A DNA stretch of 61,729 bases from Parageobacillus thermantarcticus (GCF_900111865.1 NZ_FOJS01000015.1:1-61729); one strand, 5' to 3'; shown: positions 17,126 through 25,767, counted from the stretch's first letter. Program-made: numbers and translations. Notes: a model not told the origin generated them from the sequence alone.

Positions 17126-17530
17126 TGGTATGACTTGCAGCGGGTGTTTGGTGAATATGACCCGGTGACAGGGGAACGGCTTTCATTTGGAGAATGTCTG
17201 CTGGCAGGAGGAATGCTATTGGCTTCGCTGTTCTTCCGTTTAAAGGGGCAGGAGTTGCTGCCAAGGCAGGAATCAAAGGAGTGAAAGAAACGGATGTTTC
17301 CAACTTGGTCTCGCAAACGAAACATGTTCTCCGCTACGATAAAATCAGCCTGCCCTGCAAACAGTATACACCAAGTCATAAAGGCGCCAATTACCCAAGC
17401 GATTCGTTCGTTCAAAAAGCAATGGGACGATCTTCTCGACAACGTTCCATCTGTCCAGCGTCAGCGCGCCTTTGCGTGAATCGGTCCAGCACCCTAGGTA
17501 TGGGATGAGTGGTGCCGAGAAAGAAGTAAA
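17126..17530 (+). pseudogene. Degenerate toxin scaffold, copy 4
   Basis: From the DLQRVFGEYDPVTGERLSFG codons onward the DNA is clearly homologous to copies 1 and 2 through the TG segment, the alanine/glycine-rich membrane-like stretch and the linker (FKKQWDDLLDNVPSVQ). It has several small deletions and frame changes (for example near 17,225 and 17,280). The N-terminal hairpin is missing and there is no toxin tail. This is recombination debris from the array. Confidence 0.75.
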
Positions 17531-17950
17531 ATTTTTGCCGTTTTCTATGATTTCCTCTCCATTCTAGAAATAATTATATTGGCTGGATGAAACTGCTTCA
17601 TCAGACGTGCCCCTTTCTGCGTACGGACCACGCAATTGGTAAACTGAAAACAGTCCAGCGCTTTCCTTAAGCAGGTTCCAGTTCAACAACTGCATGGCGA
17701 TAGCGGTTAAGCATCTTGATTATCTTCAGTGCCCTCTATACACTCCGACATACGCGCAAACCAAACCGTTCTAGATTGCGATAGCCAGACAATGGCAGAT
17801 CGCATTCTTGCTTGAGAATGAAATTTCACATAAACAAAATCACCATGTTCGAGAGTTGCGTAAAAAATGAATTTATTCCCTTAGCCCCAAAACCAAAAGA
17901 TTGATCGTCAGTATTATTTTTGGAAGGGAGATGAGTTCACGTTAACGCAA
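17531..17950 (-). pseudogene. Decayed region, possible transposase remnant
   Basis: No intact frame exists here. On the minus strand, parts of 17,590-17,810 translate to protein-like sequence (such as NLERFGLRVCRSVYRALKII and LNRYRHAVVELEPA) broken by stops, which resembles a decayed transposase, but I cannot assign an IS family. It would fit a mobile-element scar at the end of the toxin array. Confidence 0.3.
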
Positions 17951-17954
17951 AAGG

Positions 17955-17986
17955 AAAGGATAGACGTTGCAACACGCCTATCCTTT
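17955..17986 (-). terminator. Terminator of catalase gene
   Basis: AAAGGATAG (17955-17963) and CTATCCTTT (17978-17986) form a 9-bp stem just past the catalase stop. T-rich sequence flanks it on both strands, so it could work in both directions. Confidence 0.75.
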
Positions 17987-17997
17987 TTCAGCAATGA

Positions 17998-19464
17998 TTA
18001 TGCGTTTGTAATCACATCGTCCGGAACTTGCAAGCCAAGCCCTTCGGCAACGCGGCGTCCATAGTCAGGGTCTGCTTTGTAGAAGTGGCGGATTTGGCGC
18101 AGTTTAATTTCTTCTTTTGTCACTTGTTTCAATGATTCTACAATATTTTTCACAAGGCGCGCTTTTTCCTCTTCGCTCATGAGACGGTATAAGTCTCCAG
18201 CTTGCGTATAATGATCATCGTCATCATATGGCACGCTTTCTGCCATGCCGGATACCGGGAATGGAGTCGTTTTATGTTCTGATACTTCTGTTGGTCCGCC
18301 GAAGCTGTTTGGTTCGTAGTTGACAGAACCGCCTCCATTATTGTCAAAGCGCATGAAGCCGTCGCGTTGATAGTTGTTTACTTCCACGCGCGGACGGTTG
18401 ATTGGAAGCAAGTTATGGTTCACGCCGACGCGATAACGGTGCGCATCCGCATAAGCGAACAAGCGGGCTTGCAACATTTTATCTGGTGATGGTTCAACGC
18501 CAGGAACTAGGTTTCCAGGCGAGAATGTCGCTTGTTCGACTTCGGCAAAATAATTTTCTGGATTGCGGTTTAATACCATGCGGCCGACTTCAATTAACGG
18601 ATAATCTTTATGCGACCAAACTTTTGTGACGTCGAATGGATTGAAACGGTACGTTTTTGCGTCTTCTAGCGGCATAATTTGCACATATAATGTCCAAGAT
18701 GGATAATCGCCTTTTTCGATGGCGTTATATAAATCTTCCGTATGGTAATCCGGGTTTTCTCCAGCGATTTTTACCGCTAGTTCCGGATCCATGTTTTTCA
18801 CGCCTTGGTTTGTTTTAAAGTGATATTTCACCCATACCGCTTCGCCTTTTTCATTCACCCATTTGAATGTATGGCTTCCGTATCCGTTCATATGGCGGTA
18901 TGTCAATGGGATGCCGCGGTCTCCGAATAAATAAGTAACTTGGTGCAAAGATTCCGGAGATAAAGACCAGAAATCCCACATTGCCGTCGGATTTTTCAAA
19001 TGTGTGCGCGGGTCGCGTTTTTGTGTATGGATAAAATCTGGGAATTTAATCGCATCACGGATGAAGAAAATTGGCGTATTGTTACCAACTATGTCGTAGT
19101 TTCCTTCTTCCGTGTAAAATTTCACCGCAAAACCGCGCGGGTCGCGGACTGTATCCGCAGATCCCAACTCACCGGCGACAGTAGAGAAGCGGACGAATAC
19201 AGGTGTGCGTTTGCCAACACCGTTAAATACTTTCGCTTTTGTGTATTTCGACATATCGTTTGTTACTTCGAAATAGCCGTGCGCACCAGCGCCTTTCGCA
19301 TGGACGACACGTTCTGGGACACGTTCTCTATTGAAATGTGCTAATTTTTCAATAAGATGCACGTCTTGGATTAATGTCGGTCCAGGATTGCCAGCCGTAA
19401 TCGAGTTTTGGTTATCGCCGACAGGTGCTCCCCAACTAGTTGTGAGCTTTTTTGTATCTGCCAT
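17998..19464 (-). CDS. katA: Vegetative catalase KatA
   Basis: The 488-residue monofunctional haem catalase converts hydrogen peroxide to water and oxygen in the cytoplasm. Catalytic H55 ([13 protein letters not shown]), the N in VGNNTPIFF and the proximal haem tyrosine region ([14 protein letters not shown]) are all present. Start 19464 is chosen because GGGGGAAACAAACG precedes it; the frame extends upstream but without a ribosome site. It stands alone between terminators, with a PerR box and promoter upstream, so peroxide induction is expected. Confidence 0.95.
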   Translation of the reverse strand: MADTKKLTTSWGAPVGDNQNSITAGNPGPTLIQDVHLIEKLAHFNRERVPERVVHAKGAGAHGYFEVTNDMSKYTKAKVFNGVGKRTPVFVRFSTVAGELGSADTVRDPRGFAVKFYTEEGNYDIVGNNTPIFFIRDAIKFPDFIHTQKRDPRTHLKNPTAMWDFWSLSPESLHQVTYLFGDRGIPLTYRHMNGYGSHTFKWVNEKGEAVWVKYHFKTNQGVKNMDPELAVKIAGENPDYHTEDLYNAIEKGDYPSWTLYVQIMPLEDAKTYRFNPFDVTKVWSHKDYPLIEVGRMVLNRNPENYFAEVEQATFSPGNLVPGVEPSPDKMLQARLFAYADAHRYRVGVNHNLLPINRPRVEVNNYQRDGFMRFDNNGGGSVNYEPNSFGGPTEVSEHKTTPFPVSGMAESVPYDDDDHYTQAGDLYRLMSEEEKARLVKNIVESLKQVTKEEIKLRQIRHFYKADPDYGRRVAEGLGLQVPDDVITNA

Positions 19465-19505
19465 CGTTTGTTTCCCCCCGTTTCGGTTTTCGTTTTCACT
19501 AATAA

Positions 19506-19533
19506 ATGATAACATTTATCAAACAAAAGTCAA
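19506..19533 (-). promoter_or_regulatory. katA promoter
   Basis: On the minus strand TTGACT (19533-19528) and TATCAT (19511-19506) are separated by 16 bases, about 40 bases ahead of the katA start. Confidence 0.65.
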
Positions 19534-19540
19534 TATTTTT

Positions 19541-19555
19541 TTATAATTATTTTAA
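19541..19555 (-). promoter_or_regulatory. PerR box
   Basis: TTATAATTATTTTAA matches the Bacillus Per-box consensus TTATAATNATTATAA at all but one position. It lies just upstream of the katA -35 element. A second AT-rich imperfect copy lies near 19,580-19,600. PerR repression relieved by peroxide is the known control of katA in Bacillus. Confidence 0.75.
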
Positions 19556-19559
19556 AAAG

Positions 19560-20030
19560 ATATATATAATCAAATAGAATTTTAAATAATATTATAATGG
19601 TTATTCAAATGCAACAGCGGTCTTACATCTCCGGAAAATACAACTTTTTGTGCCGTTTCTTTTTACGCCAATCCTAACTTCATCGTCACAGTCATATGTA
19701 TTAAAGTGATTGAAGAAAAATTCATGTTGTGAATTGCTAAATAAGGAAAAGCGGATTTCTGATGGGAAAATAGGAGAATTAAGCAAGGGGGTTGTTCCAT
19801 TTTGTGATATAGAGGAACTAATAGAGAAAATGAGTATGTATCTCAGCATTTTTCACTTTTCGTTCTCAATTATCTCCGCTTTTTATCAAAAAACGTAAGG
19901 AATCATATTTTCATGCACGGATATGCTTACAGGCGGTGGGAATCATATATATAATATGAAGGAATGAGAAGATCCGCTATTGCTCTTCGTGGAAAATCGC
20001 AAAGCACCGCCAAGGAATATAATTGAAAAG
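19560..20030. other. Intergenic region without a clear gene
   Basis: Two overlapping open frames occur on opposite strands (19,601-19,849 minus and 19,710-19,898 plus). Neither has a convincing ribosome site or a recognisable product. I see no hairpins or operators beyond the PerR region at the left edge. Confidence 0.4.
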
Positions 20031-20064
20031 AGGGTGTCCCAAAAGTGTGTTGGGACACCCTTTA
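20031..20064 (-). terminator. Terminator of the flavin oxidoreductase gene
   Basis: AGGGTGTCCCAA (20031-20042) pairs perfectly with TTGGGACACCCT (20050-20061) around a 7-base loop. The stem sits past the stop of the minus-strand gene. The same sequence resembles the end of some insertion sequences, so it could be a solo IS end reused as a terminator. Confidence 0.65.
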
Positions 20065-20128
20065 TGCGCATCGAACAATAAGAGAGCTTATATATCGTAT
20101 TCTGTTTGTGGCCAAATACCTTTTTGAA

Positions 20129-20695
20129 TTATTTGGATTGCAATATGTCGTGATCGACGTAACGTTCTCCGTTTAGTTCGCTAATGACATTAATGGCCAC
20201 TTTCGCTCCGTCGCCAGCGGTAATAATCGTATGTACGCTGACGCCAGCTACTGTCCCGGCCGCCCAAATTCCTTCAATATTGGTACGTCCGTTTGCATCC
20301 GCATCAATGATCGTTTTAATGCGCGGCTCTGTTCCTTGTTTTGTTTTTACGCCGATTTTTTCGGCGAGATCGACCGCTACTCCTGTCGCCAAAATCACAT
20401 GTTTTGCCTCAAACGTGCCGTTTTCTGTTTGAATGCGGAAACCGTTTTCTGTTTTTTCGATGTTGGTGGCTTGGGCAGTAACAAGTTCTGCTCCGAATTT
20501 GGCCGCTTGTTTTTTCCCTGTTTCAATCAAATCCGGCCCTGTGATTTCCGGGACTCCATAGTGGTTTTCGATCCAAGCGCGCTTTGTCATGCTTTTGTCA
20601 TTGTCAATTAATACTGTTTTCTTTCCCGCTTTTGCGGTAAAAATAGCAGCGCTTGCCCCGGCAGGTCCAGCCCCGATAATGGCGATATCGTACAT
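20129..20695 (-). CDS. Short thioredoxin-reductase-like FAD protein
   Basis: The 188-residue protein has the FAD-binding Rossmann motif GAGPAG (residues 8-13), an ILATG motif, and the C-terminal FAD motif GIWAAGTVAG. Thioredoxin reductases are ~310-320 residues; this protein lacks the central NAD(P)H domain and the CxxC pair. It is therefore an FAD-only fold, seen as a stand-alone protein in several Bacillaceae, and its electron donor and target are unknown. RBS and promoter are good, so it is not a simple truncation. Confidence 0.75.
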   Translation of the reverse strand: MYDIAIIGAGPAGASAAIFTAKAGKKTVLIDNDKSMTKRAWIENHYGVPEITGPDLIETGKKQAAKFGAELVTAQATNIEKTENGFRIQTENGTFEAKHVILATGVAVDLAEKIGVKTKQGTEPRIKTIIDADANGRTNIEGIWAAGTVAGVSVHTIITAGDGAKVAINVISELNGERYVDHDILQSK

Positions 20696-20732
20696 CGTTT
20701 CATCCCCTTTTCGTTAGAATATTCCAATATTT

Positions 20733-20761
20733 ATTATAACATGTTCATTGTTTCCATCCAA
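20733..20761 (-). promoter_or_regulatory. Promoter of the FAD protein gene
   Basis: On the minus strand TTGGAT (20761-20756) and TATAAT (20738-20733) are separated by 17 bases, about 38 bases before the start codon. Confidence 0.65.
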
Positions 20762-20839
20762 TTAATATGAATCGCATCTCTTTTATTTAAAATAATTATA
20801 ATTTGATATTGATTATTTAAAAATAATATGTATAATAAA

Positions 20840-20854
20840 TGATAACAATAATCA
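20840..20854 (+). promoter_or_regulatory. Fur-box-like site
   Basis: TGATAACAATAATCA matches the Bacillus 7-1-7 Fur box (TGATAATNATTATCA) at 12 of 14 defined positions. It lies 30 bases upstream of the 33-residue zinc-ribbon gene. Confidence 0.6.
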
Positions 20855-20883
20855 TTCGTAAACAGTTAAAGGAGAGCGAAAAC

Positions 20884-20985
20884 ATGCGAAAACAAGTCAT
20901 TTGCGAACAATGCCATCAACCGATTCGCCGGTTGAAACATTCTATCCTTTGCCGCTGCGGAATGAAAATTATCCAACATAAATAA
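20884..20985 (+). CDS. 33-residue zinc-ribbon microprotein
   Basis: ATG 20884 follows AAAGGAGAG at an ideal distance. The 33-residue product (MRKQVICEQCHQPIRRLKHS, then a CRCG motif and a basic tail) has two cysteine pairs, CEQC and CRC, enough to bind one zinc or iron atom. It is followed by a terminator and preceded by a Fur-like box, so it should be made under iron limitation together with the neighbouring siderophore importer. The function is unknown; RNA or DNA binding or metal handling are possible. Confidence 0.7.
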   Translation: MRKQVICEQCHQPIRRLKHSILCRCGMKIIQHK

Positions 20986-21022
20986 GCGGATAGGTGAGGT
21001 ATGATGATATATAGGTAGTCAA

Positions 21023-21058
21023 GGGACTGCGCTTCTTTGTTGGCCAGTCCCGTTTTTT
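21023..21058 (+). terminator. Rho-independent terminator
   Basis: GGGACTG (21023-21029) pairs with CAGTCCC (21045-21051), followed by GTTTTTT. It ends the microprotein transcript before the importer promoter. Confidence 0.8.
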
Positions 21059-21089
21059 GTGGTAATGAGAATCTTTTTCATAAAAAATA

Positions 21090-21118
21090 TTGACAATGGG
21101 ATTTTATTTCCATACAAT
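21090..21118 (+). promoter_or_regulatory. Promoter of the siderophore importer operon
   Basis: TTGACA (21090-21095) and TACAAT (21113-21118) with a 17-base spacer form a near-consensus SigA promoter just upstream of a perfect Fur box. Confidence 0.8.
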
Positions 21119-21124
21119 TGTAGT

Positions 21125-21139
21125 TGATAATAATTATCA
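21125..21139 (+). promoter_or_regulatory. Fur box
   Basis: TGATAATAATTATCA is a perfect match to the 15-bp Bacillus Fur box, flanked by one more matching base on each side. It lies over the expected transcription start of the importer operon, so iron-bound Fur should block it. Confidence 0.9.
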
Positions 21140-21169
21140 ACATCATTTAAGGTGTATAGAGGAAAAACG

Positions 21170-22117
21170 ATGAAAAAGCTGTTTATATTGTTCGTCATAT
21201 TAGCGGTTGCGTCTTTGTTCATCGGTGTCCAGCATATTTCACTTGCCGATTTGTTGGCATGGAAAGAGGATGACATAGAGGTATTAATGATCAGCCGGAT
21301 TCCGCGGTTGATCAGCATTATTATCGCGGGTGCCAGCATGAGCGTTTGCGGGTTGATTATGCAGCAGTTAAGCCAAAATAAGTTTGTCTCGCCAACGACG
21401 GCGGGGACGATGGACTGCGCAAGGTTAGGAATTTTAGTGTCACTCATTTGGTTTGCTTCCGCGAGCCCGCTGCTAAAAGTAACGATCGCGTTTTTATTCG
21501 CATTTGCCGGCACGATGATTTTTATGAGAGTGCTAGAAAGAGTGAAATATAAAGATGCGGTTTTTATTCCGCTCGTTGGTTTGATGTTTGGCAATATCGT
21601 CAGTTCGATGACGACGTTTTTCGCGTATAAGTACGACTTAATTCAATCGATTTCGTCATGGCTGCATGGCGATTTTTCCATGATGATGAAAGGGCGGTAC
21701 GAACTGCTTTACTTAAGTATTCCGCTTATGATTGTCGCTTATATGTATGCCAACCGTTTTACGATTGCAGGAATGGGAGAAGAAATCGCGACAAATTTAG
21801 GCCTTCGTTATCGGTATATCGTCAATGTTGGATTAGTCATCGTGGCGGCTACTTCTTCTTTGGTGGTGCTGACGGTTGGGACACTGCCGTTTTTAGGATT
21901 GATTATTCCAAACATTGTCACATTATATTATGGAGATCATTTAGAGAAAGTCCTTCCTCTTACCGCGTTGTCCGGAGCGGTTTTCGTGTTAGTTTGCGAT
22001 ATTTTTGGGCGCGTCATTATTTATCCATATGAAATTCCGATCGGTTTAACGGTAGGAGTGATTGGCAGCGGCGTATTTTTGTATTTGCTAGTAAGGAGAA
22101 GAAAGCGATATGTCTAA
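21170..22117 (+). CDS. yclN: Siderophore ABC permease, FecCD family (YclN-like)
   Basis: The 315-residue integral membrane protein has about nine to ten hydrophobic segments and the FecCD-family features SRIPRLISIIIAGASMSVCG and LPFLGLIIPNIV. It is half of the importer channel for ferric siderophores. ATG 21170 is preferred over an upstream start because GAGG lies before it. The set of two permeases, a 252-residue ATPase and a lipoprotein has the same order and lengths as B. subtilis yclNOPQ, which imports petrobactin; the substrate here is inferred from that. Confidence 0.88.
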   Translation: MKKLFILFVILAVASLFIGVQHISLADLLAWKEDDIEVLMISRIPRLISIIIAGASMSVCGLIMQQLSQNKFVSPTTAGTMDCARLGILVSLIWFASASPLLKVTIAFLFAFAGTMIFMRVLERVKYKDAVFIPLVGLMFGNIVSSMTTFFAYKYDLIQSISSWLHGDFSMMMKGRYELLYLSIPLMIVAYMYANRFTIAGMGEEIATNLGLRYRYIVNVGLVIVAATSSLVVLTVGTLPFLGLIIPNIVTLYYGDHLEKVLPLTALSGAVFVLVCDIFGRVIIYPYEIPIGLTVGVIGSGVFLYLLVRRRKRYV

Positions 22118-23060
22118 CAAAACGAAGCTTATCTTGTTAAGCATTGCAGCATTGTTACTCATCGCGGTGTTTTTGGCTACGGATCTTAAAGGCAACTTGG
22201 ACTATATTCTCCGTTCAAGAAGTGAAAAAATTGCCGCTATGGTGTTGACAGGATGTGCGATTGCCGCTTCTACCGTTATTTTTCAAACAATAACAAACAA
22301 CCGAATATTAACGCCGAGCATTATCGGGTTTGATTCGGTTTATATGTTAATTCAGACGTTTATCGTATTTATTTTTGGGTCGACAACGTTGACGATGATG
22401 AGTGCGAACGTGCAGTTTCTCCTTTCCGTCGGCTTCATGGTAGGATTTGCGATATTGCTTTATTCCGTTTTATTCAAGCGAGAAGGGCAGACGATTTACT
22501 TTCTCCTTCTTGTCGGAATGATTATGGGAACATTTTTTCAAAGCGTGACGTCCTTTATGCAGTTTTTAATCGATCCGAACGAATTTTTTGTCATTCAAGA
22601 CCGCATGTTTGCGAGTTTTAACAATATAAAAACAGAGCTTTTATTTGCGTCTGGAATTGTCATTGCGCTGATGATTGGCTATATCGTTTCTTACATACGT
22701 TACTTAGATGTGCTATCGCTAGGAAAAGAGCATGCGATTAATTTAGGTGTTCCGTATGAAAAAATCGTGAAGCGGCTTCTTATTGTCGTTGCGGTGCTCG
22801 TTTCCGTCTCTACCGCGTTAGTCGGTCCGATTACGTTTTTAGGATTTATTGTGGCGAACGTAGCGTATGCGTTTTTGCAAACATATCGGCATAGTTACTT
22901 GCTCATTGGGGCGACGTTGTTTGCCGTTATTGCGGTAGTTGGCGGGCAACTGGTAGTGGAAAGAGTATTCACGTTTTCGACGCCGTTAACCGTGATTGTA
23001 AATTTTATTGGCGGAATTTACTTTTTATATCTTTTATTGAGGGAGAGGAAAGCATGGTAG
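22110..23060 (+). CDS. yclO: Siderophore ABC permease, FecCD family (YclO-like)
   Basis: The 316-residue membrane protein is the second permease subunit. It has many hydrophobic segments and the family motif VGPITFLGFIVANVAY near residue 235. The start overlaps the end of the first permease by eight bases, showing translational coupling. Iron control comes from the Fur box upstream of the operon. Confidence 0.88.
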   Translation: MSNKTKLILLSIAALLLIAVFLATDLKGNLDYILRSRSEKIAAMVLTGCAIAASTVIFQTITNNRILTPSIIGFDSVYMLIQTFIVFIFGSTTLTMMSANVQFLLSVGFMVGFAILLYSVLFKREGQTIYFLLLVGMIMGTFFQSVTSFMQFLIDPNEFFVIQDRMFASFNNIKTELLFASGIVIALMIGYIVSYIRYLDVLSLGKEHAINLGVPYEKIVKRLLIVVAVLVSVSTALVGPITFLGFIVANVAYAFLQTYRHSYLLIGATLFAVIAVVGGQLVVERVFTFSTPLTVIVNFIGGIYFLYLLLRERKAW

Positions 23061-23812
23061 AAGTAAGAGGAGTTTATAAGCAATACGGTGGAAAAACCGT
23101 TGTTGATAACGTGTCTATTACGATTCCGACCGGAAAGTTAACATCGTTCATTGGACCGAACGGCGCAGGGAAAAGCACGCTATTATCGATTATGAGCCGC
23201 CTTATCGATAAAGACCGCGGCGAAGTGAAAATCGAGGGAAAAGAAATTAGTCGCTATAAAACCGATGAATTAGCGAGAAAAATCTCCATTTTAAAACAAT
23301 CAAACCATATTGCGATCCGGCTTACGGTGAAAGAACTCGTTTCTTTCGGGCGCTTCCCGTACTCACGCGGCCGGCTTACGCGCGAAGATTGGGAGCATGT
23401 CAAAAAAGCGATTCGTTATATGGAGTTAGAAGATTTACAAGATCGCTATTTGGACGAATTAAGCGGCGGACAAAGACAGCGCGCTTATATTGCCATGGTG
23501 CTTGCGCAAGATACGGATTACATTTTTCTTGATGAGCCGTTAAACAATTTAGATATGAAACATTGTGTGCAAATGATGCAAGTGTTAAGAAAATTGGTAG
23601 ATGAGCTTGGAAAAACGGTTGTTGTTGTCATGCACGACATTAATTTTGCCTCCTGTTATTCTGATTATATCGTTGCCCTTAAGAACGGGAAGGTTGTTCG
23701 TGAAGGAACAGCGTCGGAAATCATGAGAAATGGCATATTGCAAAGCATTTATGATATGGACGTTCACATTGAAACGATCCATGATAAAAAAATATGCGTT
23801 TATTTCGCGTAA
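23054..23812 (+). CDS. yclP: Siderophore ABC importer ATPase (YclP-like)
   Basis: The 252-residue ABC ATPase has Walker A GPNGAGKST (about residues 34-42), signature LSGGQRQRA (about 137), Walker B YIFLDEP and the switch histidine in VVMHDI. It powers uptake of the iron-siderophore through the two permeases. It overlaps the second permease gene by seven bases. The length equals that of B. subtilis YclP. Confidence 0.9.
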   Translation: MVEVRGVYKQYGGKTVVDNVSITIPTGKLTSFIGPNGAGKSTLLSIMSRLIDKDRGEVKIEGKEISRYKTDELARKISILKQSNHIAIRLTVKELVSFGRFPYSRGRLTREDWEHVKKAIRYMELEDLQDRYLDELSGGQRQRAYIAMVLAQDTDYIFLDEPLNNLDMKHCVQMMQVLRKLVDELGKTVVVVMHDINFASCYSDYIVALKNGKVVREGTASEIMRNGILQSIYDMDVHIETIHDKKICVYFA

Positions 23813-23926
23813 CTTTGTTTTTCATATAGTTTTTTCGCATAACGTTTCGCGGGATCGGGCGCCCCTCGCGGAAAGGTGCGAGAAAACTATTGAAAATAAA
23901 TATGGTAATTATAAAGGGGGATTCTC

Positions 23927-24874
23927 ATGATAAAAAAACGTTGGTTGCCAATTTTCGTGGCATTTTTCACTGCAATATTGCTAGCGGCGTGCGGGAACGA
24001 GGAAAACGCAAGCGGCACGAAAACGAAAAGCGATCGTGAAGAAATAACGATCAAACATGAATTAGGGGAAACAAAAGTAAAGAAAAAACCAGAAAAAGTG
24101 GTTGTATTTGATTTTGGCGTTCTTGATTCATTGGATAAACTCGGTGTAGAAGTGGCAGGCGTTCCGCAAGCCAACATTCCGTCTTATCTAGAAAAGTATA
24201 AAGATAGCAAGTATGAAAACGTTGGAGGGCTAATGGAACCGGATTTCGAAAAAATAAGCGAAATCGCTCCGGATTTAATCATTATTTCTGGACGCCAAGC
24301 AGATTCTTATGAAAAATTTGCCGAAATTGCCCCAACGGTTTATATGGGAATCGATACGAAAAATTATATGGACTCTTTTACGAATAATATGAAAACATTA
24401 GGTAAAATCTTTGGAAAAGAAAAAGAAGTCGAAAAAGAATTAGCGAGAATGAACGAACAAATCGAAGCAGTCAAAGCGAAAACGGAAAAAGCAAACGGCA
24501 AAGCGCTAATTGTGCTGACGACCGGCGGCAAAGTAAGCGCGTATGGTCCAGGGTCTCGCTTTGGGATCATTCATGACGTGCTTGGCATTCAACCGGTTGA
24601 TGCGAATATCAAAGTATCGCCGCACGGCCAAAGCATCTCGTTTGAATATATTGCCGAGAAAAACCCGGATTATTTATTTGTGGTCGATCGCGATGCAGTC
24701 GTGGAAGGGAAACCGTCGGCAAAACAAACGATCGAAAACGAATTGGTGAAAAAGACGAACGCTTATAAAAATAATCGTATCATTTATTTAAATCCGAACT
24801 ATTGGTATCTTTCCGGCGGCGGCCTCATTTCTGTAACGGAAATGATCAACGAAGTGGAAAAAGGAATCGAATAA
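23927..24874 (+). CDS. yclQ: Siderophore-binding lipoprotein (YclQ-like)
   Basis: The 315-residue protein starts with a lipoprotein signal peptide ending in lipobox LLAAC (C22) and continues as a class III periplasmic-binding-type fold (VVVFDFGVLDSLDKLG, PDLIIISGRQ). It captures ferric siderophore outside the cell and delivers it to the permeases. A 114-base gap separates it from the ATPase gene; its own GGGGG ribosome site is strong. In B. subtilis YclQ binds petrobactin and related catecholates. Confidence 0.9.
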   Translation: MIKKRWLPIFVAFFTAILLAACGNEENASGTKTKSDREEITIKHELGETKVKKKPEKVVVFDFGVLDSLDKLGVEVAGVPQANIPSYLEKYKDSKYENVGGLMEPDFEKISEIAPDLIIISGRQADSYEKFAEIAPTVYMGIDTKNYMDSFTNNMKTLGKIFGKEKEVEKELARMNEQIEAVKAKTEKANGKALIVLTTGGKVSAYGPGSRFGIIHDVLGIQPVDANIKVSPHGQSISFEYIAEKNPDYLFVVDRDAVVEGKPSAKQTIENELVKKTNAYKNNRIIYLNPNYWYLSGGGLISVTEMINEVEKGIE

Positions 24875-24883
24875 TGGCATTTC

Positions 24884-24926
24884 AGCGGCTAACCTTGCAA
24901 TGCAATGGTTAGCCGCTTTATTTTTT
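24884..24926 (+). terminator. Terminator of the importer operon
   Basis: AGCGGCTAACC (24884-24894) pairs perfectly with GGTTAGCCGCT (24907-24917), followed by a T-rich run. Confidence 0.9.
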
Positions 24927-24989
24927 TGTTTGCCCAATCTTGTATGGTGGATATTACATCAGAAAAGATAGCGTTGAACCGTTTTTTTT

Positions 24990-25055
24990 TGTCACGATGA
25001 TTTTGAATCGTGTAAAATTCCGCTCACAGTCCAGTGAACTTGGATCACCGGAATA
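24990..25055 (-). repeat. Degenerate IS256-type right-end repeat
   Basis: On the minus strand this stretch reads GTTCACTGGACTGTGAGCGG followed by AATTTTACACGATT. It aligns with stretches near 30,435-30,470 and, on the minus strand, 39,710-39,760. TTTTACAC is the inner end of IS256-family terminal repeats. I read it as a decayed solo end of an insertion sequence. The rest of 24,930-25,125 shows no gene. Confidence 0.45.
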
Positions 25056-25126
25056 TTGTTTTTCTTTTTCCACCATTTCCTAGATTACATCTTTGAAGAT
25101 CTATTTGTAAAAAATTTTCATCTATA

Positions 25127-25156
25127 TGTTAACCTATATATAAAATTTAGTTGACA
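25127..25156 (+). promoter_or_regulatory. BirA operator of bioY
   Basis: TGTTAACC (25127-25134) and AGTTGACA (25149-25156) are inverted half-sites with a 14-base spacer, the form of Bacillus BirA operators (TGTTAACC...GGTTAACA). BirA with biotinyl-AMP should repress bioY and possibly the genes beyond. TTGACA in the second half-site can also serve as a -35 element. Confidence 0.65.
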
Positions 25157-25209
25157 TTTAATGCGTTGTCAGGCAAAATAAAAGCAAATATCGGATTGGA
25201 GGGAAAAAA

Positions 25210-25767
25210 ATGAAAACGAAATCGCTGCCGCTGGTAGCGCTGTTTGCCGCGCTTACGGCCATTGGCGGGTTTATCAAAATTCCGATTCCATATGTGCCGT
25301 TTACGTTGCAAATCGCTGCCGTTTATTTGGCAGGATGTTTGCTCGGGCCGAAGCTTGGAATGTTGAGCCAGCTTGTCTATGTGCTTGTTGGCCTTGCCGG
25401 TGCTCCTGTGTTTGCCGAAGGGGGAGGGCCTAGCTACGTGCTTCAGCCGACGTTTGGCTATTTGATCGGTTTTGTTGCGGGAGCCTATGTCAACGGATGG
25501 CTGATGCAAATCTTTCAATTTCGTAAAGCGGCGACGATTTTTCTCGCGAACTTATCTACTCTTTTTGTCGTTTATTTGTTTGGTTGCGCTTGGCTGTACA
25601 TAGCGATGAAATGGATCGTGGAAAAGCCGCTTACTATTGGGCAAACGTTATGGTTTGGCTTTTTGCTGCCTGTGCCTGGCGATCTATTGTTATGTGCGGT
25701 TTGTTCCGTCCTTGTCGCGCGCATGCTGCCGCGTATTCAGAGCGTCATTCGTAAGCAGGAGGTATAA
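25210..25767 (+). CDS. bioY: Biotin ECF transporter substrate-binding subunit BioY
   Basis: The 185-residue membrane protein has about six hydrophobic segments and the BioY-family pattern ALTAIGGFIKIPIPYVPFTL near its start, plus GYLIGFVAGAYVNGWL. BioY captures biotin in the membrane and works with a shared ECF energising module. GGAGGG lies upstream of the start. Control by the BirA operator is likely. Confidence 0.92.
   Translation: MKTKSLPLVALFAALTAIGGFIKIPIPYVPFTLQIAAVYLAGCLLGPKLGMLSQLVYVLVGLAGAPVFAEGGGPSYVLQPTFGYLIGFVAGAYVNGWLMQIFQFRKAATIFLANLSTLFVVYLFGCAWLYIAMKWIVEKPLTIGQTLWFGFLLPVPGDLLLCAVCSVLVARMLPRIQSVIRKQEV

Noticed and set aside
19601-19898. Two opposing open frames of 60-80 codons between katA and the flavin gene.
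   Set aside because: Neither has a good start site or recognisable sequence, and their overlap suggests chance.
20031-20064. GGGTGTCCC inverted repeat considered as an intact insertion sequence.
   Set aside because: The arms are only seven bases apart, so there is no element between them; it works as a terminator for the minus-strand gene.
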